A stretch of DNA of 64,000 nt, from NCBI RefSeq assembly GCF_023634655.1, contig NZ_JAMKMS010000013.1, forward strand, positions 81,325 to 145,324, in the 5' to 3' direction. Under the pieces are notes generated by a model that saw nothing but the letters and a program-made list of their open reading frames with translations, searched no databases and had not been told where the DNA came from. This DNA comes from Vibrio methylphosphonaticus (lineage in GTDB: Bacteria; Pseudomonadota; Gammaproteobacteria; Enterobacterales; Vibrionaceae). The position numbers and the translations under genes are program-made. Positions 8,701-16,263 of this stretch are shown one piece after another; position 1 is the stretch's first letter, and the number at the start of each line of letters is the position of its first letter.

Positions 8701-9837
8701 CGGGTTAGTTAAAAACCGAAACTTGACCCCTTCCAACTCAGCCGCCTCAATTTCATGTAATTCAGCTGGCATTTCATTGCGAGTTCGTCGATAGATTATC
8801 GTTGTCTCTGCACCTTCACGGATCGCAGTCCTGGCGCAATCTATTGCAGTATTGCCGCCACCGATAACGGCCACTTTATGCCCAACCTTGAACGTCTGAT
8901 CAGTCATCATGTCTTTAAGAAAATCGACGCCAAGTATGCAACCAGACAAATCGGAGCCAGGGTAAGGCATATTGACAGCCTTAGTCGCACCAACGGCAAG
9001 GCAAACCGCTTCATAGTTTTCAGTTAACTCGTCCAGCGTCATATCACTGCCCAACTTGGTGTTGGTATGAATGCGCATGCCACCACGACACATGACCTCA
9101 ATTTCTTTATCTAGAATATGTTTCGGCAGTCGATATTCTGGGATGCCATAACGCAACCAACCACCAGCCTCTGGCATAGATTCAAACACATCGACCGCAA
9201 AGCCTTGATAGCTAAGATAGTAACCGCATGCCAGACCGCCAGGCCCCGCACCTACGATGGCCACTCGATGACCGTTATACGGCAATTTTTCTGGTTCGAA
9301 CTGTTCGCTAAGCGACAAATCAATATCAGCCGCATGGCGCTTTAATTGTCGAATTGCCACCGGCTCGTCAACTAAACTACGACGACACTCGTGTTCACAA
9401 AATGCAGGGCAAACTCGACCAATTGAAATCGGCATCGGTAGCGTATCTTTAATCACTTCCACCGCTTTGATGTGATCATCTTGGGCAATATGATAAAGGT
9501 ACGTTTGAATATCAACATGAGCTGGGCAAGCCACCTTACAAGGCGCTTCACAGTCGGCATTATGATCGGCAAAAATACGATTAAGTGCTTGGCGGCGAAG
9601 GGTATTGATTTGAGTCGACTGGGTAACAACGCTCATGCCGTCTTCGATGACGGTTTCGCAAGCTTTCACTATGCCTTGCCCCACAATTTCAACCACACAC
9701 AAGTCGCAGGATTGTTTTTCGGTATGTTGGCTAATTGAACAAAGGGAAGGGACATCAACGTGAATGTCTTTCGCGACATCTAAAATGCTTTTACGCTCAC
9801 GCAGTAGGTACGGTTGGCCATTGATTGTTACATTCAT
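5722..9837 (-). CDS. Formate dehydrogenase alpha subunit fused to a GltD-like FAD/NAD(P) module
   Basis: Very large (1371-residue) cytoplasmic molybdenum/tungsten enzyme expected to oxidise formate to CO2. Domain order: N-terminal 2Fe-2S domain (1-75, 'SLCSISQHTEKQSCDLC'); GltD-type Fe-S cysteines near 95-150; FAD site 'VAIVGAGPGGLACGY' near 193; NAD(P) site 'VAVIGGGNTAIDCA' near 325; two 4Fe-4S motifs near 620 and 660 ('CISCGSC', 'CVQCGAC'); then the molybdopterin domain from 'CTYCGVGC' near 695 to the C-terminus. The metal ligand position reads 'ARLCHSSTV', so it uses Cys rather than selenocysteine. The fused flavin module suggests electrons pass directly to or from NAD(P) without separate subunits, which is inference. 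It is transcribed alone. Confidence 0.9.
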   Translation of the reverse strand: MNVTINGQPYLLRERKSILDVAKDIHVDVPSLCSISQHTEKQSCDLCVVEIVGQGIVKACETVIEDGMSVVTQSTQINTLRRQALNRIFADHNADCEAPCKVACPAHVDIQTYLYHIAQDDHIKAVEVIKDTLPMPISIGRVCPAFCEHECRRSLVDEPVAIRQLKRHAADIDLSLSEQFEPEKLPYNGHRVAIVGAGPGGLACGYYLSYQGFAVDVFESMPEAGGWLRYGIPEYRLPKHILDKEIEVMCRGGMRIHTNTKLGSDMTLDELTENYEAVCLAVGATKAVNMPYPGSDLSGCILGVDFLKDMMTDQTFKVGHKVAVIGGGNTAIDCARTAIREGAETTIIYRRTRNEMPAELHEIEAAELEGVKFRFLTNPVENSADSQGRVSHIELEIMELGEPDSSGRRRPVSTGQTVVEPFDTVISALSQKPETDFLKTGKYALPLTDWGTAASDSDSMHHGYNIYSIGDFRRGPATAIEAIADGKKAADAIERFILQGHFKPTQALFNSHKAERLSLVRQTEYLKEHERPRAQADQLDVEACQTTYQEVELDIDSERAISEAARCLECGCQANTQCDLRDYATEYQVDYREIDINDRKMFPVDKSSEFIVFDANRCISCGSCVHACQTESVHGILNFSESSHRPSFPGNASMGDSNCVQCGACVQVCPTGALVDKRDKSHSRIEMLTPVKTICTYCGVGCRVELYVDAASNTIRYVKGDKTSPVNQGMLCVKGRFGFDFIGSEERLTTPLIRKSGQLQPASWPETIEYVASKFAKIKAMHGSDSLAGFSSAKTTNEDNYAFQKLLRREFGTNNIDHCARLCHSSTVTGLEAAFGSGAMTNDIPSIKHSDVIFIIGSDTSAAHPIIGSHIKQAVANGATLLVADPKRIDMADHAELYLRHRPGTDVMLLNAIMHQIVLNGWQDDAYIAERTEGFDELFAEVSKPTYSSSNAELITGVPKADIEKMAKIIGTAKVSSVFYSMGITQHTTGHDNVRSIANLQMLCGNVGIEGGGINPLRGQSNVQGSCDMGALPTDYPGYQKVTRPEVQEKFAQAWQSDTLPTERGLTLTEIIDAACDGDMKGLYVMGENPVLSDPDQAHVLKGLKALDFLVVQDIFLTETAALADVVLPSYSFAEKAGHFTNTERRVQRLVPAVKAPGDAMEDWRIIQEIANAMGGEWNYQSIQDITKEISQVTPQYKGIRWESIGGNGLQWPCNDVKPFGTRIMHKDQFIRGKGAMAAIAFEYAAELPDEAFPLTLTTGRLLEQFHTGTMTRKTKGLDNLAGPRVMISVEDAERLSIANGESVVLVSRRGEISAPAFVTKRMQAGVVFVPFHFAESAANKLTNTATDPYAKIPEFKVSAVRLEKQREFSH

Positions 9838-10278
9838 ATAAAGCTATCTCTTTTAAATCACTGAAACGCGCCCACTAAGGTCATGATTATTGAAAGGCCG
9901 CGCCTTGCTAGACTGAAGCTCATTTGGACTAATTATCGACAATTAATTAATCATACAAATAGAACTAAGTCCATACAAAGATCATGGCTTTAGAATCACA
10001 CATCCCCTTATTCTTCAGGAAAACCCTGATAGTTAGGTTTATTACGCAGTGGTCGAACAAGTTTAAAAAAGAATTCTGGCGCTCTCTGGGGGTCTCGCAT
10101 TTATCGAGATTTTAAATAGGAGCCTACTGACTAAAGTATAACCACACTTTAACCATGGATAAATGATATAGGCATAAAAACGAGATCTGGCGTGGCGCAT
10201 AATGGTAAATATCGACACTTCATCATTGTTATTCTTCTCATCGTCAACAAAACAACGAAAATACATTGAGGAACCAAG
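9838..10278. other. Divergent intergenic region, 441 bases
   Basis: Shared upstream region of formate dehydrogenase (minus) and the 134-residue membrane protein (plus). It is AT-rich. I found no convincing gene, terminator or recognisable operator; an FNR-type TTGAT-N4-ATCAA site was looked for and not found. Confidence 0.6.
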
Positions 10279-10683
10279 ATGAAAATGCTCAAAGAGATCG
10301 CACTAAGCACCGTTATTACTACCATCGTTATGCTAAGTTTGAATGCTTCGTGGGATTGGGTTTTCATTGCTAGCTTAGAAGTTGCCGTACTCGCATCGAT
10401 CATTTTGGCCGGTATGCTTAAAGGTGCGATATCACTTGAAAAAGTGATGGCATCTCATTTTCTAACCCATAAAACACTCCCTAAGCTAAAACGAGGTGTT
10501 TCGTCTTACCTCATCCTAGTGGGCTCAAAGTTTGTCGCTATGGGCATCATTGCCAGCGTCTTTGGTCAGCATGTCGCGTTTACAGGCGCATTTAGTGGTG
10601 TTGTTGCGTTCTTTGCTATTATTTTCGCGGTACTCGGTATTGAGTCATTACTAAATCGATTCATGGCTCCTACCACTGCTTAA
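10279..10683 (+). CDS. Integral membrane protein of unknown function
   Basis: A 134-residue protein I do not recognise. It has about four hydrophobic segments: residues 5-22, 26-46, 72-92 and 96-122. The loop between helices 2 and 3 is basic ('HFLTHKTLPKLKRG'), suggesting that loop is cytoplasmic. GAGGA stands seven bases before the ATG. It is followed by a bidirectional terminator and has no co-directional partner, so it is monocistronic. No catalytic or ligand motif is visible. Confidence 0.75.
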   Translation: MKMLKEIALSTVITTIVMLSLNASWDWVFIASLEVAVLASIILAGMLKGAISLEKVMASHFLTHKTLPKLKRGVSSYLILVGSKFVAMGIIASVFGQHVAFTGAFSGVVAFFAIIFAVLGIESLLNRFMAPTTA

Positions 10684-10738
10684 GGCAGCCTTTAGTGATG
10701 CTTGTTCCTCCTGAATTTACACATCAGTAGATATAAAA

Positions 10739-10771
10739 AAGCCTCGTCAGAATGAAATGACGAGGCTTTAT
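10739..10771. terminator. Bidirectional terminator hairpin
   Basis: Arms AAGCCTCGTCA/TGACGAGGCTT (10739-10749, 10758-10768) enclose an 8-base loop. The T-run is strong on the minus strand and weaker on the plus strand. It ends the membrane-protein transcript and may back up tRNA-Pro termination. Confidence 0.8.
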
Positions 10772-10932
10772 AATATGGCAATGAAAAAGAGTGGGATGCA
10801 ACTGAGTGTCCTTGTCCTGAGCTTGTACATAGTTCGGTATTTGAAATTTTACCCGTTTATGCCTGTCATCGGTGTGCCTACCTTCAACTCGAAATTTTCA
10901 ATGCTTCGTTTGCAAGTACCCAGAAAGCAAAA

Positions 10933-10958
10933 AACCTCGCTAAAAAGCGAGGTTTTTT
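10933..10958 (-). terminator. Terminator of tRNA-Pro
   Basis: Nine-base arms AACCTCGCT/AGCGAGGTT (10933-10941, 10946-10954) around an A4 loop are flanked by A/T runs on both sides. It starts about ten bases past the tRNA 3' end. Confidence 0.85.
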
Positions 10959-10964
10959 TAAAAG

Positions 10965-11041
<77 letters not shown>

Positions 11042-11078
11042 AAATGTTGCGTTAAGTCTTCCTAAGCAACGGATGGGT

Positions 11079-11106
11079 ATATTACTGATTATTTTTTTTG
11101 ACGCAA
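11079..11106 (-). promoter_or_regulatory. tRNA-Pro promoter
   Basis: Minus-strand TTGCGT (11101-11106) and TAATAT (11079-11084) are spaced 16 bases apart. A C-rich stretch (ACCCATCCG) follows the -10 box. Predicted start is about 30 bases before the tRNA. Confidence 0.5.
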
Positions 11107-11224
11107 GTCATTTAGCACATCTTTTTTGTGCCAAACGTTCGTTTGCTTAACTAACAACCAAAAATCGCAAAACCGTGACTAAGTACACACTGTTAGCTAC
11201 AAATATTTAACGAAACATTCTCAT

Positions 11225-11238
11225 TTGATCCAGATCAG
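11225..11238. promoter_or_regulatory. FNR-like binding site
   Basis: TTGATCCAGATCAG matches nine of the ten specified bases of the FNR consensus TTGAT-N4-ATCAA. It is centred about 65 bases before the DUF3149 start codon. CRP shares half-site features, so the regulator is not certain. Confidence 0.5.
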
Positions 11239-11296
11239 TATCGTTATTTTAGCCACCCAGTAGCATTGAGTTTGTCATCGCAACTTTGGAGGAAAC

Positions 11297-11437
11297 ATGG
11301 AATTTTGGCTTGATCTCCTATTTGGTAATGCTGTAGGTCTGTCATCAATGATCGTGATCTTTGGTGCATTAGGGCTTATGTTGTTTTACGGTGGTTTCTT
11401 CATTTATAAAGTAATGCATGACGAATCTCCTCACTAG
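11297..11437 (+). CDS. DUF3149 single-pass membrane micro-protein
   Basis: A 46-residue protein starting 'MEFWLDLLFGNAVGLSS', with one hydrophobic helix at about 18-39 ending 'GGFFIYKVMHDES'. I recognise the pattern as the DUF3149 family, small membrane proteins of unknown role in marine gammaproteobacteria. The ribosome-binding site is strong (TTTGGAGGAAAC before ATG). An FNR-like site lies upstream and a terminator at 11495 closes the unit, so it is its own transcript. Confidence 0.85.
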   Translation: MEFWLDLLFGNAVGLSSMIVIFGALGLMLFYGGFFIYKVMHDESPH

Positions 11438-11494
11438 AATCGCTTAGCTCCTACTCTAAGAACAGAAACATCTAAGAATAGAAACCGCTATGCA

Positions 11495-11527
11495 CCGGAG
11501 TGAATCGCTTGTTCACTCCGGACTTTT
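11495..11527 (+). terminator. Terminator after DUF3149 gene
   Basis: Ten-base arms CCGGAGTGAA/TTCACTCCGG (11495-11504, 11512-11521) around a 7-base loop are followed by ACTTTTAAT. Confidence 0.75.
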
Positions 11528-11634
11528 AATCCTCCTACTTTATCCTCCACTAAGTACTTTTTCCCTACCTGTTGCTTGGTATATACTCACTTTATCCTTT
11601 TCCTCACGTGTCGTGACCTATCCGAGATACCGCT

Positions 11635-12219
11635 ATGTCTCAAGATAATGACCTAGATCTATTCCAACAAATGATGGGCGACGTTAAGCCGTTGCAAAAC
11701 GATACCATCGAACTCAAGAAGCAGCCGCCGAAAGCCTCCGACGCACAATTAGCGAAACGAGAGGCCGCACTTTGGCTATCAGAGCAGTGCCCTGATTATC
11801 TCTCCCTTGATTTTGCCCCACCGCTCAAGCCAGAAGATATTATCCAATTTAAGCGTGATGGCGTACAAGAAGGTGTCTATCGTAAACTTCGTCTAGGCAA
11901 GTACCCATTACAAGCTAAACTTGATTTACACAGGCGAACCTTGAGCCAAGCCAGAGATGAAGTCATTGGATTTTTGCAACAGTGTATGCGTTTAGATGTA
12001 CGAACCTTGCTTATCGTGCATGGTAAGGGAGAGCGCTCGAACCCACCGGCACTAATAAAAAGCTATTTGGCACATTGGCTGACTCAGATCAGAGACGTTC
12101 AGTGTGTGCATAGCGCTCAACAGTTTCATGGTGGCAGCGGGGCGGTATACGTTTTATTGCGAAAAAGCCAAGAAAAAAGACTGGATAACCGAGAACGTCA
12201 CCAAAAACGGACGAGTTAA
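11635..12219 (+). CDS. smrA: DNA endonuclease SmrA (Smr domain)
   Basis: Smr-domain protein of 194 residues; the E. coli SmrA (YdaL) is of similar length. The N-terminal arm carries 'FKRDGVQEGVYRKLRLGKYP', which corresponds closely to 'FRREGLQHGVLDKLRSGKYP' in E. coli SmrA as I recall it. The Smr core has the conserved 'LDLH' start, 'LLIVHGKGERS' and 'HGGSGAVYVLLRK'. Smr domains are nucleases that cut or nick nucleic acids; the physiological substrate of this subfamily is not settled. It is upstream of rluF on the same strand with a 74-base gap. Confidence 0.9.
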   Translation: MSQDNDLDLFQQMMGDVKPLQNDTIELKKQPPKASDAQLAKREAALWLSEQCPDYLSLDFAPPLKPEDIIQFKRDGVQEGVYRKLRLGKYPLQAKLDLHRRTLSQARDEVIGFLQQCMRLDVRTLLIVHGKGERSNPPALIKSYLAHWLTQIRDVQCVHSAQQFHGGSGAVYVLLRKSQEKRLDNRERHQKRTS

Positions 12220-12293
12220 GTGACTTGTCACTCACTTGAGTATAAAATACGCGACCTTATTTGTGTCTGACCAACCAAGAGTAATATAAACTC

Positions 12294-13352
12294 ATGCCTA
12301 ACTCTGCTGACGGTAAACGTCTTAATAAATACATCAGTGAAACTGGTTTTTGTTCTCGTCGTGAAGCCGACCGCTTGATTGAACAAAAACGCGTGACCAT
12401 CAACGGCATCGTTCCTGAAATGGGAACCAAAGTGCTTGCGGGTGACAATGTAGAAATCGACGGTAAGCCAGTTAAAAGCAAAGAAAAGCCTGTTTATATT
12501 GCCCTCAATAAGCCAACTGGCATCACATGTACAACTGAACGTGATGTACCGGGAAACATCGTTGATTTTATCGGACACAGTAAACGCATTTTCCCAATAG
12601 GCCGATTAGATAAACCCTCCGATGGTCTTATTTTCCTGACCAATGACGGAGATATCGTCAACAAAATTTTACGTGCCGGAAATAACCACGAAAAAGAATA
12701 TGTGGTGAGGGTCGACAAACCTATTTCTAAAGAGTTTCTCAAAAATATGGGCTCTGGTGTCGCGATTCTAGATACGGTTACTCTGCCTTGTAAGGTTGAG
12801 CAAGAAACGAAATTCTCATTTCGTATTACGCTAACTCAAGGCCTCAATCGCCAGATTCGTAGAATGTGTGAAGCATTAGGCTATGACGTTCTAAAACTGC
12901 GCCGTGTACGTATCATGAACATTAGCATCGATGGTATCCCCAACGGTAAATGGCGTTACCTAAGCGAAGCCGAAGTTCAAGAGATTCACGCTATGTGTGA
13001 AGACTCATCGAGCACAGAAGAAGCCTCTAGAAAAGATGGTACTGGCCGACGCATCAATAAAGCAACCGATGCTAAACTTCACGACGCTCGTATCGAAGCA
13101 AAACGTGAGAAGATGAAAACCTTTTCAGGCCATGGTGCTGATGAGTTTAGACGTGGCCCCAAGCAAAGCGACCGTAATAGCCAAGGTGGTCGCGGCAAGC
13201 AAGGCGATCATCATAAACAAGGTGATCGTAATAAGCCCAACCACCGTAATAACTCGAGTTCCACACGTACCCATGCAGACAGCAAACCACGTTCAAACGA
13301 TACGAGTAAACCTCGCACTCGAGTCAACGGTACGCTGTCGCTTAAGAAGTAG
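12294..13352 (+). CDS. rluF: 23S rRNA pseudouridine(2604) synthase RluF
   Basis: Isomerises U2604 of 23S rRNA to pseudouridine. An S4-like RNA-binding domain ('RLNKYISETGFCSRREADRL') occupies about residues 8-60, followed by the RsuA-family catalytic domain with Asp106 in 'GRLDKPSDGL' and 'GLNRQIRRMCEALGY' near 195. At 352 residues it is about 60 longer than E. coli RluF (290). The extra C-terminal tail from about residue 235 is hydrophilic and rich in Lys, Arg, Asp, Asn, Gln, His and Ser, so probably disordered and RNA-contacting. There is no downstream partner on this strand. Confidence 0.94.
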   Translation: MPNSADGKRLNKYISETGFCSRREADRLIEQKRVTINGIVPEMGTKVLAGDNVEIDGKPVKSKEKPVYIALNKPTGITCTTERDVPGNIVDFIGHSKRIFPIGRLDKPSDGLIFLTNDGDIVNKILRAGNNHEKEYVVRVDKPISKEFLKNMGSGVAILDTVTLPCKVEQETKFSFRITLTQGLNRQIRRMCEALGYDVLKLRRVRIMNISIDGIPNGKWRYLSEAEVQEIHAMCEDSSSTEEASRKDGTGRRINKATDAKLHDARIEAKREKMKTFSGHGADEFRRGPKQSDRNSQGGRGKQGDHHKQGDRNKPNHRNNSSSTRTHADSKPRSNDTSKPRTRVNGTLSLKK

Positions 13353-13445
13353 TTAAGTAAGCAATAACGACTTGAGCAGCGACGACTTAAGATACGGCAA
13401 CGCGATATATAGCCACTCGAGATACAGGCACTTGTATTTTACTCG

Positions 13446-13922
13446 CTAGGCTTCACACAAATTAGCAAATTGACCACGAGTTAGCGCTGCCAAATCTTGC
13501 GGCGCTAACTCAATTTCTAGCCCTCTTTTACCCGCACTCACACACATGGTTTCTCTTGCTTCTGCGCTCGCATGAATAAACGTCGGCAATGCTTTCTTTT
13601 GACCAAGTGGGCTGATCCCACCTAAAACATACCCTGTCGTTTTCTGAGCTATCTCTTTGTCCGCCATTTCTGCTTTTTTCCCACCCGCCGCTTTCGCCGC
13701 TTGTTTTAAATTCAGTTTCTCTTCGACGGGAATAATCGCAACTGCGAGATTTTTCGGCTCTCCATTTATTGAAAAAAGCAGTGTTTTAAAGACTGATTCA
13801 GGATCCTGTCCTAGTGCTTCAACCGCTTCTAGCCCGTAACTCTCATGCCTTGGATCATGATGATACTGGTGTACTACATGGGGGATTTTTTTCTTTTTGG
13901 CGAGGTTAATAGCAGGTGTCAT
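13446..13922 (-). CDS. ybaK: Cys-tRNA(Pro) deacylase YbaK
   Basis: Trans-editing enzyme that hydrolyses Cys wrongly attached to tRNA-Pro. With the start at 13922 ('MTPAINLAKKKKIPHVV') it is 158 residues, matching E. coli (159). Visible family motifs are 'ESVFKTLLFSINGE', 'KKAEMADKEIA' and 'TGYVLGGISPLGQKK'. An in-frame ATG at 13940 would add six residues but sits directly against the T-run of a hairpin and has no ribosome-binding site, so I prefer 13922. The gene follows nutA, separated from it by that hairpin. Confidence 0.93.
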   Translation of the reverse strand: MTPAINLAKKKKIPHVVHQYHHDPRHESYGLEAVEALGQDPESVFKTLLFSINGEPKNLAVAIIPVEEKLNLKQAAKAAGGKKAEMADKEIAQKTTGYVLGGISPLGQKKALPTFIHASAEARETMCVSAGKRGLEIELAPQDLAALTRGQFANLCEA

Positions 13923-13941
13923 AACAATATTCCCAGACATT

Positions 13942-13968
13942 AAAAAAGCGGTACCAACCGTACCGCTT
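13942..13968 (-). terminator. Terminator of nutA, abutting ybaK
   Basis: Nine-base arms AAGCGGTAC/GTACCGCTT (13946-13954, 13960-13968) around CAACC are followed on the minus strand by six T residues, ending within a few bases of the first possible ybaK ATG. Confidence 0.85.
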
Positions 13969-13969
13969 A

Positions 13970-13999
13970 TTTATAACTGACTCATTCAAAAGGAGTCAA
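13970..13999 (-). promoter_or_regulatory. Possible ybaK promoter overlapping the nutA terminator
   Basis: Minus-strand TTGACT (13994-13999) and TATAAA (13970-13975) are 18 bases apart. The predicted start falls inside the hairpin at 13946-13968. Confidence 0.4.
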
Positions 14000-14006
14000 T
14001 GTATGA

Positions 14007-15674
14007 CTATTTAATTTTGTAAACAATCTCGCCTTTTGGTTGGTACTTATTGACGTCAATTGGGCTGTTCGCCTCTAGGTAGTCTTTTAGCACTTCAGCA
14101 TCAACAAAGCCGGTGTCAACATAACCAGGGTGGTTGTTAAGCTTTGGATAGCCGTCACCACCAGCCGCATTAAAGCTAGGAACAGTGAAACGATACGTCG
14201 CTTTTGGATCCAACGCTTTACCGTTAATCACCACGTCCGATACTGACTCTTGACCCACTGTCATTGAAATGCCAGCAAACTGGGCATACGCGCCAGAATC
14301 AACGGGTTTCAGTGCGACAACATTTAAGTAATCTAACACCTCTGCCCCTGACATATCCGTATAAGTCACGATGTTACCAAACGGTTGAACCGTCAATACA
14401 TCTTTATACGTCACTGCGCCTTCAGCAATAGAATCACGAACACCGCCAGAGTTCATCACAGCAAAGTCTGCTTTCGCTCGTTCTTTATGAGCGGTTCCAA
14501 TTAAGCGACCTAAGTTTGTTTGGCTAAAGCGCACAACGTTACGGTCACCCTCTAACTTGCCGTTAGTTTGGGCGATTTCTGCGCTGAGTTGGCCTTGGCC
14601 TTTTTCTTGGTACGGCGTCAAAAATGCCAATAATTCTGCATCTGGCTGAATCTCTTCTTCGATCAACACACGCTGCTTCTTACCATCAACCTTGACTTTT
14701 TTCTTCAAGTTTACAGGAATCAAATCATAGCTCACCATCTCTAGTTCACCATTTTTAAACTCATAGTCTGCTCGACCTACGTACTTGCCCCACTCATGTG
14801 CTTGAACAATCCAAGTGCCATTTTGCGTATCAGGTTTACACTCGTCCGCAGGCTTAAAGTTCTTCTTCACTACATTTGGGCCTTCCATACAAACAGGCTC
14901 TTGTGAGTGACCACCAACTATCATGTCCAGATCACCTGGCTCTAAGTAACGAGCAAGTGCGACATCACCCGGTGCGTTCACACCACGTTGACCATTTTCA
15001 TAGTGGCCCATATGCGTCACAGCAAAAATAAGGTCTGGCTTTTCTGTTTCTTTTAGTTCGGCAATGAGTTTTTTCGCTTCCACTTTAGGGTCACGGAACT
15101 CAATACCGCCAATATATTCTGGGTTACCAATTTTTGCGGTGTCTTCTGTAGTTAAGCCAATCACCGCAATTTTAACGCCTTGCTTATCAAACATATGGTA
15201 TGCGTCAAACATACGCTCACCGGTTTTTTTGTCATAAATATTGGCTGATAGCATTGGGAAATTAGCCCACTCTTTTTGCTTGAAAAGCACTTCAAGTGGA
15301 TTATCAAATTCATGGTTACCTAATGCCATCGCGTCGTAACCAATTTTGCTCATGCCTTTAAAGTCAGGCTCTGCATCCTGTAAATCGGATTCTGGCACAC
15401 CAGTATTAATGTCGCCTCCAGATAGAAGCAATAAGCTCCCCCCTTCTGCTTCAACCTGTGAACGAATGTCATCGATCAACGTTTTACGCGCTGCCATGCC
15501 ATACTCGCCATATTTGTTTTGCCAAAAACGGCCATGATGGTCATTGGTATGAAGTACAGTTAGCTTATACGTTTCATCTGCATTCCATTCGTGCTCTGGT
15601 TGAGTTGCGCATCCTGCAAGTGACGCGATGATTGCCGCACTAAGTACGGACTTAAACATAAGGCTCTTTTTCAT
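14007..15674 (-). CDS. nutA: Lipoprotein 5'-nucleotidase NutA
   Basis: Outer-envelope nucleotidase that dephosphorylates external nucleotides for uptake, related to UshA. The signal peptide ends in lipobox 'ASLAGC', so it is a lipoprotein. The N-terminal metallophosphatase domain has 'VLHTNDHHGR', 'LLSGGDIN', 'MALGNHEFD' and 'FAVTHMGH'. The C-terminal substrate domain has 'VMNSGGVRDSI' and 'SFNAAGGDGYPKL'. I use ATG 15674, with AAAGGT seven bases upstream; an ATG two codons earlier is too close to it. Length 555 residues. A hairpin-forming inverted repeat lies in the upstream region. Confidence 0.94.
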   Translation of the reverse strand: MKKSLMFKSVLSAAIIASLAGCATQPEHEWNADETYKLTVLHTNDHHGRFWQNKYGEYGMAARKTLIDDIRSQVEAEGGSLLLLSGGDINTGVPESDLQDAEPDFKGMSKIGYDAMALGNHEFDNPLEVLFKQKEWANFPMLSANIYDKKTGERMFDAYHMFDKQGVKIAVIGLTTEDTAKIGNPEYIGGIEFRDPKVEAKKLIAELKETEKPDLIFAVTHMGHYENGQRGVNAPGDVALARYLEPGDLDMIVGGHSQEPVCMEGPNVVKKNFKPADECKPDTQNGTWIVQAHEWGKYVGRADYEFKNGELEMVSYDLIPVNLKKKVKVDGKKQRVLIEEEIQPDAELLAFLTPYQEKGQGQLSAEIAQTNGKLEGDRNVVRFSQTNLGRLIGTAHKERAKADFAVMNSGGVRDSIAEGAVTYKDVLTVQPFGNIVTYTDMSGAEVLDYLNVVALKPVDSGAYAQFAGISMTVGQESVSDVVINGKALDPKATYRFTVPSFNAAGGDGYPKLNNHPGYVDTGFVDAEVLKDYLEANSPIDVNKYQPKGEIVYKIK

Positions 15675-15722
15675 TGTCATACCTTTGAACTTTAGAGAAT
15701 TCCACTGCTTTAATTATTTTAG

Positions 15723-15756
15723 AGTGAGTCTCTATATTATTTTAGAGAGACTCACT
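15723..15756. repeat. 11-bp inverted repeat upstream of nutA
   Basis: Perfect arms AGTGAGTCTCT (15723-15733) and AGAGACTCACT (15746-15756) are separated by 12 bases. The repeat lies about 50 bases upstream of the nutA start. It could be an operator or a 5' leader hairpin. Confidence 0.8.
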
Positions 15757-16123
15757 ATCTGTGCTGAACCGTCTATTTGTACTGAGAGCTAATGAATAGA
15801 CCAGCCTTTAAACATCAGCAAAATTTGCGTTAGTTTAAATTAACCCATAAAACATAACATGTTGATTTCATTTTTATGATGCATAGGTCACAAGTTACGG
15901 AGCAACCCTAGAAGTGACTCGCATCATCATGTCCAACTTCGTTTTAGTTTTGATTAATAACTAACGTTGATTGATTAAAAGATAAACCAACTCGCTCCAA
16001 GAGTGTTAACCATTCCCTGCTTCGTGAAAAAGAACTAGGAGGAAACCGCTTTTACAACACAAAACGTGAACATTGTTTCAGCGATGCATTGTAGTTTTAC
16101 TAAGCAATCTATAGCCTAATACC

Positions 16124-16191
16124 TATAATTAGATTGTCGCTATAATTAGATTGTCGCCATAATTAGTTTGTCGCCATAATTATTTTCGAGC
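16124..16191. repeat. Four tandem 17-bp repeats
   Basis: Units of TATAATTAGATTGTCGC begin at 16124, 16141, 16158 and 16175. The first two are identical, the third differs at two bases and the fourth is degenerate. The array lies 72 bases before the cyclase start codon. Confidence 0.9.
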
Positions 16192-16263
16192 AATGACCAT
16201 TTTGTAGCCCTACTCATTGCCTAACTATACTTATTACAACAAGCGCCAGCCTGAGGATATTGT

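Larger units (their letters stand above)
15681..16263. other. Divergent intergenic region, 583 bases
   Basis: Long AT-rich region between nutA (minus) and the diguanylate cyclase (plus). It holds the inverted repeat at 15723-15756 and the tandem 17-bp array at 16124-16191. No ORF with a credible start and ribosome-binding site was found in it. Confidence 0.7.

Noticed and set aside
10063..10403. Two minus-strand ORFs opposite the 134-residue membrane protein
   Set aside because: No ribosome sites, and they overlap a better coding sequence on the other strand.
11131..11150. CAAACG-TT-CGTTTG palindrome as a PurR box
   Set aside because: Spacing of the halves does not fit the PurR consensus and it stands near no purine gene.
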